Below are positions 1-7,733 of a DNA stretch of 63,839 nucleotides, piece by piece. This DNA comes from an uncultured Pedosphaera sp. (lineage in GTDB: Bacteria > Verrucomicrobiota > Verrucomicrobiia > Limisphaerales > Pedosphaeraceae). The stretch lies in NCBI GenBank assembly GCA_903918755.1, contig CAIXFN010000092.1, positions 1-63,839 of the forward strand, in the 5' to 3' direction. The notes under the pieces are model-generated. The model saw only the letters and a list, made by a program, of their open reading frames with translations. It did not search any database and was not told where the DNA came from. Numbering within the stretch: the first letter of the stretch is position 1; every line of letters begins with the position of its first letter. The translations under genes and the position numbers were made by a program.

Positions 1-18
1 CACATTGCGTGAGAATTT

Positions 19-75
19 ATGGGTCCAGTTAGCACCAGCGGAGGATTCTGGGACAACGGCAGCTTTTTGGAATGA
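19..75 (+). pseudogene. possible transposase tail remnant
   Basis: A short in-frame stretch ends in GGFWDNGSFLE and a stop codon. The W-D-N-x-x-x-x-E pattern loosely resembles the last catalytic segment of IS3-type DDE transposases (Y/W-D-N-A-x-x-E-S). A stop codon lies just upstream in the same frame (10-12), so at most a fragment is present. The match rests on about ten residues and could be chance. Confidence 0.15.
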
Positions 76-431
76 GGGGCGCTTTTTTTTCAAAACTTTA
101 TTAATTCAACAGGCTGTTAGGCCAGCGGATGGCGAGTTCTGGAACGGGAAACTGGATTAAGTTTGTGGAGGTGCGACTGGCGCCCGGTGCGACGGGCTCA
201 CCTACTGCGGTGGTGCGGTGGCGAAGTAAGAAAGTCTGAGCCTCGTCACCTCGGCACCTACAATTAATTGGGCTGGCGCGAAGGCGCAGCCCCAAGGCCT
301 GCCGGGAGGTTCCGGGTCCCGGCAGGCGGATTTTCGAGCGTTGATATGTCAAAGAGCAGCCCGGCCGCGGTTGGGGCGGGGCAAAGCTGGAGGAAGGACG
401 TTGGTGTTCGAGCCCCGGGGGTAACGGCAAC
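76..431. other. gene-free stretch with a perfect hairpin
   Basis: No convincing gene is visible. An isolated GTTAGGC core at 116-122 matches the end of an integron attC site, but its partner was not found. An 11-bp perfect inverted repeat (297-307 with 317-327, loop of 9) may be a terminator or part of a degraded attC site. It has only a short T run after it. Confidence 0.4.
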
Positions 432-539
432 CTAATGCCAAAAAATCTCCGCGCGTCGCTTCCACACTCGACCGGCACGGCGCGTCCAGCCCGACTCATC
501 CTGAACTCCGTCTTGTAACTCTCGCGTGAAAAATACCAT
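432..539 (-). pseudogene. truncated cassette gene, DUF4085-like N-terminus
   Basis: Encodes 35 residues starting MVFFTRELQDGVQDESGW. This resembles the N-terminus of a widespread family (DUF4085-like, typically FFT-ELY-G-Q---GW---A--W) whose members are usually far longer. The frame stops after EIFWH, so this is either a broken gene or a cassette cut by rearrangement. It follows a degenerate attC-like site on the minus strand and has the same orientation as the next three mini-genes. The family assignment is from memory of the motif. Confidence 0.4.
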
Positions 540-551
540 AAAAGCGAAGTG

Positions 552-669
552 GCCTGATGACCCGAGCTTAGCGACGACCTTGGCGGCGCGGGTGGAGCGC
601 ACTGAGCGCCTCCCGCAACGCCCGCACGGACGGCGAGGAGGCCGTTGGGTGCAGCGCATGGGTTTTAGG
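552..669 (-). other. degenerate attC-like recombination site
   Basis: This gap between two minus-strand mini-genes is GC-rich and self-complementary. It ends in imperfect attC cores: TTTAGGT on the high-coordinate side and GCCTGAT on the low side, against the consensus GTTRRRY and RYYYAAC. It overlaps the stop codon of the 85-residue gene. Recognition rests mainly on its position in the series with two better sites. Confidence 0.35.
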
Positions 670-922
670 TGATGTTCTCATCTGAAACTAACCTCAACCA
701 CGACCGAAACTCTGCCATAACCGTAAGTGTGGTGTCGTCAAAGTGTGCGTGAACAAGTCTCGCACTGAAATCACGAAATCGGGAAATGTCGGCGGTGCTC
801 AAACCCTCCAACGCCTGACAATGCCCCTCAATCTCCTGTTCAAGCTGTGTCGGGGTAATCTCGCCTGCCTCATACCGTCGGCAGTGCCACAAAATCTGAG
901 AAGTGATGTCGGAGTTCGCCAT
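665..922 (-). CDS. integron-cassette hypothetical protein (85 aa)
   Basis: Small acidic protein, predicted mostly helical, starting MANSDITSQILWHCRRYEAG. No family is recognised. The start lies 12 nt after an attC-like site (935-1030) and the stop overlaps the next one, the tight packing expected of a gene cassette. It shares orientation with the mini-genes on both sides. It has no signal peptide or membrane segment. Function unknown; cassette status is an inference from the flanking sites. Confidence 0.6.
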   Translation of the reverse strand: MANSDITSQILWHCRRYEAGEITPTQLEQEIEGHCQALEGLSTADISRFRDFSARLVHAHFDDTTLTVMAEFRSWLRLVSDENIT

Positions 923-934
923 ACGCGTGAAGGC

Positions 935-1030
935 ACCTAACGACCTAAGCTCAGCGGCCCGGCCAGCGAGACACGTTGATTGAAACCGAGACGTTCACGC
1001 CTGGCTCGCTGCGGCGCATGGTTGTTAGGC
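935..1030 (-). other. attC site
   Basis: About 96 bp bounded by ACCTAAC (935-941, fits RYYYAAC) and GTTAGGC (1024-1030, fits GTTRRRY). The interior carries complementary arms, for example CAGCGAG (964-970) with CTCGCTG (1005-1011), so it can fold as attC sites do. It separates two same-strand mini-genes by 12 and 24 nt. Length and cores fit known attC sites. Confidence 0.65.
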
Positions 1031-1054
1031 CGCAGTATCGGCATGCTCGAAAAT

Positions 1055-1249
1055 TCACTCCAAAGACTCTCGCCCTGTCTTGAGGTCAACGAACTTCTTC
1101 AGCCGGCAAATTCGGCACTCAAAGACCTCGATGTTCGCGATGCCGTCGAAGAACTCCCAGTCGTGCTTGTCTGTCGTACACCCGGCCAGGCCGATTCTCG
1201 CGGCAACCTGCCTGAGTTTGCTGTCGGTAGTCTGATTGCTCGGTTTCAT
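1055..1249 (-). CDS. integron-cassette hypothetical protein (64 aa)
   Basis: Small protein with a possible zinc-binding pattern in its second half: C-T-T-D-K-H and C-R-I-C, in HDWEFFDGIANIEVFECRIC. This resembles short zinc-ribbon or DUF-type cassette proteins, but no family can be named. It sits between two attC-like sites, starting 17 nt after one and ending 24 nt before the next. The tight fit and common orientation support it as a real cassette gene. Confidence 0.55.
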   Translation of the reverse strand: MKPSNQTTDSKLRQVAARIGLAGCTTDKHDWEFFDGIANIEVFECRICRLKKFVDLKTGRESLE

Positions 1250-1266
1250 GGTGAACGTGCGGAGTG

Positions 1267-1365
1267 GCCTAACTTAGAAAGTTGAGCCACCGGCGACTCG
1301 CTGCGTGAACCGCGACAGCGGAACTGACAGCGCCAACGGCGGTTGGCTCCGGCGAATGGTTGAGC
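1267..1365 (-). other. attC site
   Basis: About 99 bp bounded by GCCTAAC (1267-1273) and GTTGAGC (1359-1365), both fitting the attC core consensus. The arms GAGCCACCG and CGGTTGGCTC can pair with one bulge. It lies between the 83- and 64-residue mini-genes, 12 nt after the stop of one and 17 nt before the start of the other. Confidence 0.6.
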
Positions 1366-1377
1366 TTTCTCATACAC

Positions 1378-1629
1378 TCAATCTTCATTGTCTCGAACAG
1401 CGTCTCGCGCCTTCTGCAAAAGGTCCGCGTAGTCTGGACGAAACGGTTCCACGAGTGTCTTCTCCAAATCACAACACATGTTCCACAGGACACGCTCCTC
1501 AGCTTGGTCGTGGATCTCCAACTTGTGGTCATTGCTGAATCTCGAAAGAAACTCGAAAAGCACCAAAGACTCCTCGCTCGAAAGCTCGATCGTAATCCTC
1601 TCGTCTGGAGTTGGCGCGTTGGAACTCAT
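1378..1629 (-). CDS. integron-cassette hypothetical protein (83 aa)
   Basis: Acidic, probably helical protein starting MSSNAPTPDERITIELSSEE. The opening (ERITIELSSEESLVLFEFLSR) looks like a short beta strand followed by helices, as in many small cassette proteins. No family is recognised. It is followed 12 nt later by an attC-like site. Upstream, at about 1647-1653, only a weak core (GCCAAAC) is seen, so this may be the last cassette preserved on this side. Confidence 0.55.
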   Translation of the reverse strand: MSSNAPTPDERITIELSSEESLVLFEFLSRFSNDHKLEIHDQAEERVLWNMCCDLEKTLVEPFRPDYADLLQKARDAVRDNED

Positions 1630-1916
1630 CTCAAGTTGGTGATTCCGCCAAACTATAATTGGACTGCATCACCCCTCAGCTTAAATCCAGCCTCCGCTGT
1701 ATAGCAAGGGTGTTCTTGGTTGGTCGCAACATGTCAAAATGTTTTGCAGTCGAGTGCCGATGCTGAATTCGTGCGACAAACCGGGGGAACTGGTGGTTCC
1801 CAATCCAAAATTGAGGGTCATGGACGAATTCTGAATGGCTGCGAGGGAGAAAAGGCCTGGTGGGCATCGTTGCGGGTCGAGGCATTTCCCGGGGGGCAGG
1901 AGGCCGGGGGCTTTAT

Positions 1917-1990
1917 GGCGCTCCTAACGGAGCTTGGTTTTTTGGCTGGTCACGTGGCTATAGACATGCCGCCCCGAACGGGGCTTCGGA
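1917..1990. repeat. bipartite hairpin repeat, copy A
   Basis: Two short hairpins start 51 bp apart. The first is GCTCC-TAAC-GGAGC (1920-1933). The second is GCCCC-GAAC-GGGGC (1971-1984), preceded by GGCTATAGACATG. Three further copies are at about 11.1, 12.6 and 14.5 kb. This copy is the most divergent, but its changes are compensatory (GCTCC/GGAGC to GCCCC/GGGGC), which suggests that the fold is conserved. Confidence 0.7.
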
Positions 1991-2049
1991 AGCAGCGATT
2001 CAGCCATGCGATCGAAGGACGAAGGGTGTTGGAGACGACGAGAGGTTGA

Positions 2050-2154
2050 CGCAACCTCGTTGAGGTTGAGGGATTTTTTGATGGTTACCCGGGGTAGGCG
2101 TTCGTGCCTCGCGCCAACCCCGGGCTGGAGGGCGCAACCTCGTTGAGGTTGAGG
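2050..2154. repeat. paired 22-bp hairpin repeats
   Basis: An identical 22-bp sequence occurs at 2050-2071 and 2133-2154, centred on CAACCTCGTTGAGGTTG, a 7-bp stem with a GTT loop. Between them lie two CCCGGG-containing motifs (ACCCGGGGTAG and AACCCCGGGCTG) in roughly inverted arrangement. It is probably a non-coding REP-like element, and is on the 3' side of hisS. Confidence 0.7.
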
Positions 2155-2230
2155 AAGGGACGGCGATGTGGTCGCGAACCTTCCAAAAAGCGTGGTCGGC
2201 CGGAAGGGTTTTCCGGCCGCCTGTTCGAAA

Positions 2231-3502
2231 TCATGCTTTGGCGGGGCGGAGGGACAGCCATTGGATGGCGTCGGCGGGGGGGAGCACTTGCTCTTCCCGG
2301 GTGCGCAGATTGCGCGTCCGGGCGACCAACTCGCCCGCGGGATTACGTTCCAATCTCACGGTGTGCAGGGCTTTGGATTCCTGGGCGCGCTTGAACTGCT
2401 TGTCCGGTTTGGCGGGCGTGAAGGAATAGTCCACGGCCAGTCCCCCGGTGCGGAGATCCTGCACGAATTTGAGGGAATCGCCTCGCAAGGTTTCGTCTTC
2501 GATCAGGCAGAAGGCGTCCAAGCCGGCGTCGAAGGCAGGCAGGAGTCCGCGGGATTTCAGGAGTTCCAGGAGGACGACGTCGCCAAAGCCAAAGCCGAGC
2601 GCGGGCAGGTGGACTTTCCCGCCGCTGATGAGTTTGACGAGGTTGTCGTAGCGGCCGCCCCCGGCGATGGCGCGGAATTCACCGCGTTTGTCAAAGGCCT
2701 CGAAAACCACTCCGGTGTAATAGGCCAGCCCGCGAATGACCTGGTAGTCCACCTTGACGTAATCGCGCAGGCCACGGCAGGCCAGGTTTTGAATGATGCC
2801 GGCAAGTTCCGCGGTGGGTTCGCCCGCCTGGATGAACGTGGTGATCTCGTCGTAAGAAAAGCCCAGCGCGGCCAGCTTCTCGCGGCTGCGGGCGGGTTCT
2901 TCGCGCTCCAGTTTGTCGATGATCTGATAAAACTCGTAGGCTTTGGCCGGATCGGGGCAGCGTTGGTTGAAGAAGTCCTGCCAGGCATTACGGCTGCTGA
3001 GGCGGATGACGAAGTCCTCGGCGGTGAGGCCGAAGGAGCGGAGGACGTCAATAAGCAGGGCGATCAGCTCCGCATCGGCGGCGGGATCGGATTCTCCGAA
3101 AATATCCGCATTGAGTTGGAAGTGTTCGCGCAGGCGGCCTTTTTGCTGTCGCTCGTAGCGGAAGAGTTGGGGAATGGCGAACCACTTGATGGGCTTTTTG
3201 TAGTTGCGCTCGTGCGCGGCCACCATGCGGGCGAGGGTGGGCGTCATTTCGGGACGCAGGGCCACCTGACGATCGCCTTTATCGGTGAAATTGTAGAGTT
3301 GGCCGACGATTTCGTCACCGCTCTTGAGGGTGTAAAGTTCGAGCGGTTCCAGCGGGGGGCCGTCGTATTCGCGGAAGCCGTAGCGGTGCGCCATGGCGCG
3401 CCAGCGGTTAAAAATATATTGGCGGGCGTCCGCACTCCAAAGGTCGGGGTGCGGCAACGGCTCGGGGTAAAAGTCCCGGAATCCAGGCAAACGATCCATC
3501 AT
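2231..3502 (-). CDS. hisS: histidine--tRNA ligase
   Basis: Class II aminoacyl-tRNA synthetase charging tRNA-His in the cytoplasm. The 423-residue length fits the family (420-450). Visible landmarks: the N-terminal GFRDFYPEP, motif 2 region ALRPEMTPTLARM followed by FRYERQQKGRLREHFQ, the histidine-specific RGLAYYTGVVFEAF, and motif 3 (AGGGRYDNL with GFGFGDVVLLELL). The C-terminal anticodon-binding domain starts around residue 325. I chose the first ATG of an ATG-ATG pair, because homologues begin near the DRLPGFRDF segment; the frame stays open about 13 codons further upstream. It stands alone, with long gene-poor flanks on both sides. Confidence 0.95.
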   Translation of the reverse strand: MMDRLPGFRDFYPEPLPHPDLWSADARQYIFNRWRAMAHRYGFREYDGPPLEPLELYTLKSGDEIVGQLYNFTDKGDRQVALRPEMTPTLARMVAAHERNYKKPIKWFAIPQLFRYERQQKGRLREHFQLNADIFGESDPAADAELIALLIDVLRSFGLTAEDFVIRLSSRNAWQDFFNQRCPDPAKAYEFYQIIDKLEREEPARSREKLAALGFSYDEITTFIQAGEPTAELAGIIQNLACRGLRDYVKVDYQVIRGLAYYTGVVFEAFDKRGEFRAIAGGGRYDNLVKLISGGKVHLPALGFGFGDVVLLELLKSRGLLPAFDAGLDAFCLIEDETLRGDSLKFVQDLRTGGLAVDYSFTPAKPDKQFKRAQESKALHTVRLERNPAGELVARTRNLRTREEQVLPPADAIQWLSLRPAKA

Positions 3503-4804
3503 ACGCCGACCAGTCAAACGGAAAGGGTTGGCCGGAGGCAATACTCAAATGGCGGGGGGCGGAGGCCGTGTGGGGGCCGGAAAACAATAAGTCCCTGCCC
3601 AACCTTGCGGTCAGACAGGGACAAATTGGGGAGTGGGAGTTCGCCACGCTCTCTTTCCCGGGCTGACATTCGGCGCACATTGGCTGCCAGCTTCCCGACG
3701 CCATTCTCCGCGGCAAGCGGAGTCACCGGCCTCATAGCAGGGCCGTCCTATGCCTTGCGGCAGCGGGATTTTGAGTGAGGCCTCTCAGCTCGCTTGGGCT
3801 GGCGTTTGCGGACGCCGACTTGCGAACCAGGGAAAGACACGTCTGTGATTGACGATTCGCGTCTTAACCATCTAGCGCCAGGACGGCCACCGCCAAGGGC
3901 GGTGCGTTGGCCTGGTGCCACGGGTCTGACCTCTTAACTCTCAGGTTGCATTTCGCTCACAAGCCAGCGGTACCGCTTGGCGGCATCGCCGACGTTTTGG
4001 AAGGCTGACGAGGCTTGCCTGACCTCCAGACCCTCCCGGATCGCATGCTCTTTTTGTAACACCTTTCGGCGCTTTTGATGGGCGGATGGAATTACCACCG
4101 CCGGAGACAGGCGAACCGTGCTGGCGCACAGTAGCAACCATTAACCCTCTGGGTAACTGCGATTCTCCGGGGACTGCAAGCGTCCCGGGGTACTTGACCC
4201 GGCGCGGAACGATTTGCCACGTTCCTGGCCGCTCAGTTCCTTTTTCGCGTTGACTGACGGTGCGCGAACACCGCCAGAGGAACTGGTGAATTGTGCCTCA
4301 CGCGATCCGCCCGAAGGCGTTGCGCAGAGGGGAAGGGCCAACCAGCCTGGCTCCTCCTTTCCCCAGTCACCTGGGATTATCCTCGGGTGCAGCGTGATCT
4401 TTCTTGCGACCGATCCCGCACCGCCCGGTTCTTTCAATGAACTGATCATACGTTAGCACGGATCATGGCAAAAACAATTAAAACTTACTCACCGGTTATT
4501 CACCGGGGCGCGCGGAAACGGTGAAAGGGGAGCGCAGAATCATCAATGAAATCAAGGGATTTAAGTGGTTCGCATCTTTTGCGACGATGCGGCAAGCGAG
4601 GGCCATATCCGACGGTGAATAACTTGCCCGGTTGGCGGGCGGAAGACGAGGCGGCACGCGGTCGGGCCGAGGGGGTGACCATGGTCGCGGGGAGGCGGAA
4701 AGCGGCCGAAACCGGGGAGGGGGGACCAAAGCGGCCGGAAAATGCGAGTTGACCGGGGTCCCGGCGGTTGTTAGTTTTCGCCCCCCCATTGCGATGGGAC
4801 ATTT
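3503..4804. other. 1.3-kb gap between hisS and ilvN, hairpin-rich
   Basis: No protein gene is convincing. Visible structure includes the inverted repeat GTCCCTG/CAGGGAC (about 3590-3621). A longer hairpin at 3876-3917 has two 7-bp stems, inner CACCGCC-AAG-GGCGGTG and outer CGCCAGG/CCTGGTG. CCGGGGAC/GTCCCGG lies near 4170. I could not match RNase P RNA, tmRNA or SRP RNA signatures. The gap probably carries divergent promoters for hisS and ilvN, and possibly a structured RNA. Confidence 0.4.
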
Positions 4805-5308
4805 ATGCGACATACGATCTCTGTGCTGGTCGAAAACAAGTTTGGCGTGCTCACGCGCGTCGCGGGCCTTTTCAGCGGCCGGGGTTACAACATTGACACG
4901 CTCAACGTTGGCCCCACCGAGGATCCCGAGACGTCGCGCATGACCATTGTCACGCGGGGCGACGATGCGACGCTCGAGCAGATCGTGAAGCAGCTTCAGA
5001 AACTGGCGAACGTCCTGAAGGTGCAGGATTACGGAGCGGAGGATTACATCGACCGCGAGTTGGTGATGATCAAGGTGGCGGTGGATTCGAAGTCGCGGTC
5101 CGAGGTGATGCAAATCACCGACATTTTCCGGGCGAAAATCGTCGATGTCCAGCCGACGAGCCTGACGATCGAAGTGACGGGGAACGAGAGCAAAGTGGAG
5201 AAGTTCCTCGATTTGATGAAGACATTCGGCGTGCTCGACCTGACGCGCACAGGGAAAGTGGCCCTGCCGCGGGAAAAAGCGCATGCCGCCCAGAATTTGG
5301 CCCAATAA
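4805..5308 (+). CDS. ilvN: acetolactate synthase small (regulatory) subunit
   Basis: Regulatory subunit of acetohydroxyacid synthase, which makes acetolactate and acetohydroxybutyrate for valine, leucine and isoleucine synthesis; it usually confers valine feedback control. The 167-residue protein opens with the ACT domain ([28 protein letters not shown]), followed by the conserved LNVGPTED segment and a C-terminal ALS_ss domain from about residue 85. It lies 13 nt before ilvC on the same strand, forming an ilvNC unit. The catalytic ilvB is not next to it, which is less usual. Confidence 0.95.
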   Translation: MRHTISVLVENKFGVLTRVAGLFSGRGYNIDTLNVGPTEDPETSRMTIVTRGDDATLEQIVKQLQKLANVLKVQDYGAEDYIDRELVMIKVAVDSKSRSEVMQITDIFRAKIVDVQPTSLTIEVTGNESKVEKFLDLMKTFGVLDLTRTGKVALPREKAHAAQNLAQ

Positions 5309-5321
5309 CACAACAAAACCA

Positions 5322-6347
5322 ATGCCTGCAAAAGTATATACGGACAAGGATGCCGATCTGGGCGTCCTGAAGAACAAAACCCTGGCGGTGCTCGGCTTCG
5401 GCTCCCAAGGCCATGCCCATGCCCTCAACCTGAAGGAAAGCGGCCTCAATGTCATCATTGGCCTTTACGAGGGGAGCAAATCCATTCCGGTCGCCAAGGA
5501 ACGCGGTTTCGAAGTATTCCCCACGGCCGAGGCCGTACGCCGGGCGGACGTCATTTTCGTCGCCCTGCCGGACACGAAACAACCCGCGGCTTACGAGAAG
5601 GACATCGCCCCGAACCTGACGAAGGGCAAGACCCTCCTTTTCTCCCACGGATTCGCGATTCATTTCAAAACCATCGTCCCGCCGAAAGATGTGGACGTGA
5701 TCCTCGTGGCGCCGAAAGGCCCCGGTCATATCGTCCGCCGCCAGTTCACCGAAGGCAAAGGCGTGCCGGCGTTGATCGCCGTTTACCAGAACCCGAGCAA
5801 GCAGGCCAAGAAAGTCGCGCTGGCCTGGGCCAAGGGCGTGGGCGGCACCCGGGCGGGCGTCATTGAAACGACCTTCAAAGAAGAGACCGAGACCGATTTG
5901 TTCGGCGAACAAACCGTGCTCTGCGGCGGGGCCACGGCCCTGGTGCAGGCTGGTTACGAAGTGCTGGTGGAAGCCGGTTACCAGCCCGAAATGGCCTACT
6001 TTGAATGCCTCCATGAGTTGAAGCTGATCGTTGACCTGATGAACGAAAGCGGCATCGCCGGGATGCGCTTCTCGATCTCGGAAACCGCCAAGTGGGGCGA
6101 CGTCTCCGTGGGACCGAAGATCATCGATGCGAGCGTCAAGAAACGCATGCAGAAGGCGTTGAAGGACATCCAAAGCGGCAAGTTTGCCCGTGGCTGGGTG
6201 GCGGAATACCAGGGCGGTTACAAGAAATACAACGCCCTCCTGAAGCAGAGCGAGAAGCACTCGATCGAAAAGGTCGGGGCCCGCCTGCGCGGCATGATGC
6301 CGTGGATGCAGAAGCGCTCCGTGAAGGGCGTGCAAGCCTCCTACTGA
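5322..6347 (+). CDS. ilvC: ketol-acid reductoisomerase (NADP+)
   Basis: Class I ketol-acid reductoisomerase, 341 residues, the second step of branched-chain amino acid synthesis. It uses Mg2+ and NAD(P)H to isomerise and reduce acetolactate. The Rossmann motif [17 protein letters not shown] is near residue 25. Other landmarks are the [13 protein letters not shown] segment, the metal ligands in [16 protein letters not shown] and the knotted C-terminal domain ([19 protein letters not shown]). The ATG giving [13 protein letters not shown] matches homologue starts. It is co-transcribed with ilvN and followed by a strong terminator. Confidence 0.97.
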   Translation: MPAKVYTDKDADLGVLKNKTLAVLGFGSQGHAHALNLKESGLNVIIGLYEGSKSIPVAKERGFEVFPTAEAVRRADVIFVALPDTKQPAAYEKDIAPNLTKGKTLLFSHGFAIHFKTIVPPKDVDVILVAPKGPGHIVRRQFTEGKGVPALIAVYQNPSKQAKKVALAWAKGVGGTRAGVIETTFKEETETDLFGEQTVLCGGATALVQAGYEVLVEAGYQPEMAYFECLHELKLIVDLMNESGIAGMRFSISETAKWGDVSVGPKIIDASVKKRMQKALKDIQSGKFARGWVAEYQGGYKKYNALLKQSEKHSIEKVGARLRGMMPWMQKRSVKGVQASY

Positions 6348-6375
6348 CCAAGCGCCGAAGGTTGAGAGAATAACG

Positions 6376-6420
6376 AAATTCCCATCCTCCTTTCAGGAGG
6401 GTGGGAATTTTGCTTTTTTT
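6376..6420 (+). terminator. intrinsic terminator after ilvC
   Basis: A long stem (6376-6390 with 6395-6410) carries TTCCCATCCTCC facing AGGAGGGTGGGAA with a TTTC loop. It is followed by TTTTGC and a run of seven or more T residues. It lies about 30 bp after the ilvC stop and should end the ilvNC transcript. Confidence 0.9.
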
Positions 6421-6799
6421 GGGGGGCGGGAGTCCGGCGCCCTGAATTGGACGCGATGTGGTTGGGCGAGGCGGATCGTAATGGTATCGCGGCCCTACAG
6501 GCCACTGACATTCAGGTTACGAAAACCCAGGCTGTTCGCCTGGGCTGAAGAATTCTGCACCTTTGGCGCAGGGAATGGGAGGACCGGAACGAACGAAGAG
6601 GGATTGGAGTGGGTCGCTCTGGACGGTATCGGCCGTGATTCCTGCCTGTCCGGCGAGGCTCCGAGAAAAGACCCTCAGGACGCCTGATCCCGCGCCATAA
6701 ATTACAGCGGTTGTGGAAGATTGATGGCCCCAGCTCTCCCCAGCCCTCTCCGTCATTCGGACTGACAGAGAGGGCGAAGCGGGCGGGGCGGCGGGGCGC
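6421..6799. other. gap between ilvC terminator and fabI
   Basis: No gene is recognised. Near the fabI end there is an imperfect inverted repeat, CCCTCTCCGTCA (6744-6755) facing TGACAGAGAGGG (6763-6774), that could end fabI transcription from the minus strand. A similar CCCTCTCC/GGAGAGGG hairpin occurs between hypE and hyaA. Confidence 0.45.
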
Positions 6800-7591
6800 T
6801 TACATGCCCATGATCTGGTAACCGCAATCGACGTACAACACCTGGCCAGTGATGGCGGCGGCGCCGTCGCTGGCGAGGAAGGTGCCGGTGGCACCGAGTT
6901 CCTCGGGCAGCACGTTACGGCGCAAGGGAGAGTGGGCCTCGTAATGATTCAGCATTTCGGTGAAGCCGGCGATGCCGCGGGCGGCCAGGGTGTTCACCGG
7001 GCCGGCGCTGATGCAATTGACGCGGATCTTTTTTGTGCCGAGATCGTAGGCCAGGTAGCGGGTGCTGGATTCCAGGGAGGCCTTGGCGACACCCATCACG
7101 TTGTAATGGGGTACCACCTTTTCCGAGCCGTAATAGGTCATGGCCACGATGCTGCCGCCGGCGGTCATCAGCGGGGCGGCGCCGCGGGCCAGGGCGATCA
7201 GCGAATAGGCGCTGACGTCGTGGGAGATGCGGAAGGCCTCGCGGCTGGTATTGATAAACTCGCCTTCCAGGGCGGCCTTGGGGGCGAAGGCCACGGAATG
7301 CAGGAGGAGATGCAACTGGCCGAATTTGGCGCCCACTTCGGCAAAGACGCGGTCGATATCCTCGTCCTTGGTCACGTCACATGGCAGCAGGAGGGTGTCG
7401 GGACCAAAAGTGCCGACCAATTCTTCGACGTTTTCCTTCAGACGTTCGCCCTGGTAGGTGAACGCCAGACGCGCACCGGCGCGATGCCAGGCCTGGGCGA
7501 TGGCCCACGCGATGGAGCGTTTATTGGCGACCCCGAAGACGATCCCGAGCTTACCTTCAAGTTGCGACATAGATTGATGATTGATTGCCAT
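6800..7591 (-). CDS. fabI: enoyl-[acyl-carrier-protein] reductase (NADH)
   Basis: Short-chain dehydrogenase-type enoyl-ACP reductase that completes each fatty-acid elongation cycle by reducing the trans-2-enoyl bond. The FabI-type nucleotide motif is GVANKRSIAWAIA (residues 20-32). The catalytic pair is Tyr163 and Lys170 in YNVMGVAK, with another Tyr in TYYGSEK as FabI expects. NCISAGPVNTLAARGI is the substrate-loop region. About 263 residues, normal for the family. The true start may instead be the ATG seven codons in (MSQLEGK); no clear ribosome-binding site separates the two. Single gene. Confidence 0.93.
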   Translation of the reverse strand: MAINHQSMSQLEGKLGIVFGVANKRSIAWAIAQAWHRAGARLAFTYQGERLKENVEELVGTFGPDTLLLPCDVTKDEDIDRVFAEVGAKFGQLHLLLHSVAFAPKAALEGEFINTSREAFRISHDVSAYSLIALARGAAPLMTAGGSIVAMTYYGSEKVVPHYNVMGVAKASLESSTRYLAYDLGTKKIRVNCISAGPVNTLAARGIAGFTEMLNHYEAHSPLRRNVLPEELGATGTFLASDGAAAITGQVLYVDCGYQIMGM

Positions 7592-7733
7592 GTTCACCGT
7601 TAGCAGTAGGCAAAATCACGGTGACTGGCAAGGGTGAATCTCCCGCGCCAACGGGGCGAGGCTGACGCGAACGGAGGGTGCGGACGCGGTTTTTGATTTG
7701 GTGCCCGGTGGGGGGCGGCGCTATCCTGACCGG

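Larger units (their letters stand above)
1630..2230. other. repeat-rich gap before hisS
   Basis: About 600 bp without a convincing gene. It holds one copy of the bipartite hairpin repeat and a pair of identical 22-bp hairpin repeats, listed separately. The first 250 bp are lower in GC and show nothing recognisable. Confidence 0.5.

Noticed and set aside
401-431. TTCGAGCC segment as a tRNA T-arm
   Set aside because: No acceptor, D or anticodon arms can be fitted around it.
2168-3778. Long plus-strand open frame opposite hisS
   Set aside because: Fully antisense to the clear hisS gene; its Gly/Ala/Glu-rich composition is typical of shadow frames in GC-rich DNA.
4141-4449. Minus-strand frame of about 100 codons before ilvN
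   Set aside because: No start signal or family, low-complexity composition; treated as intergenic.
5115-6335. Long minus-strand frame opposite ilvC
   Set aside because: Antisense to ilvC, with His/Arg/Leu-rich shadow composition and no domain.
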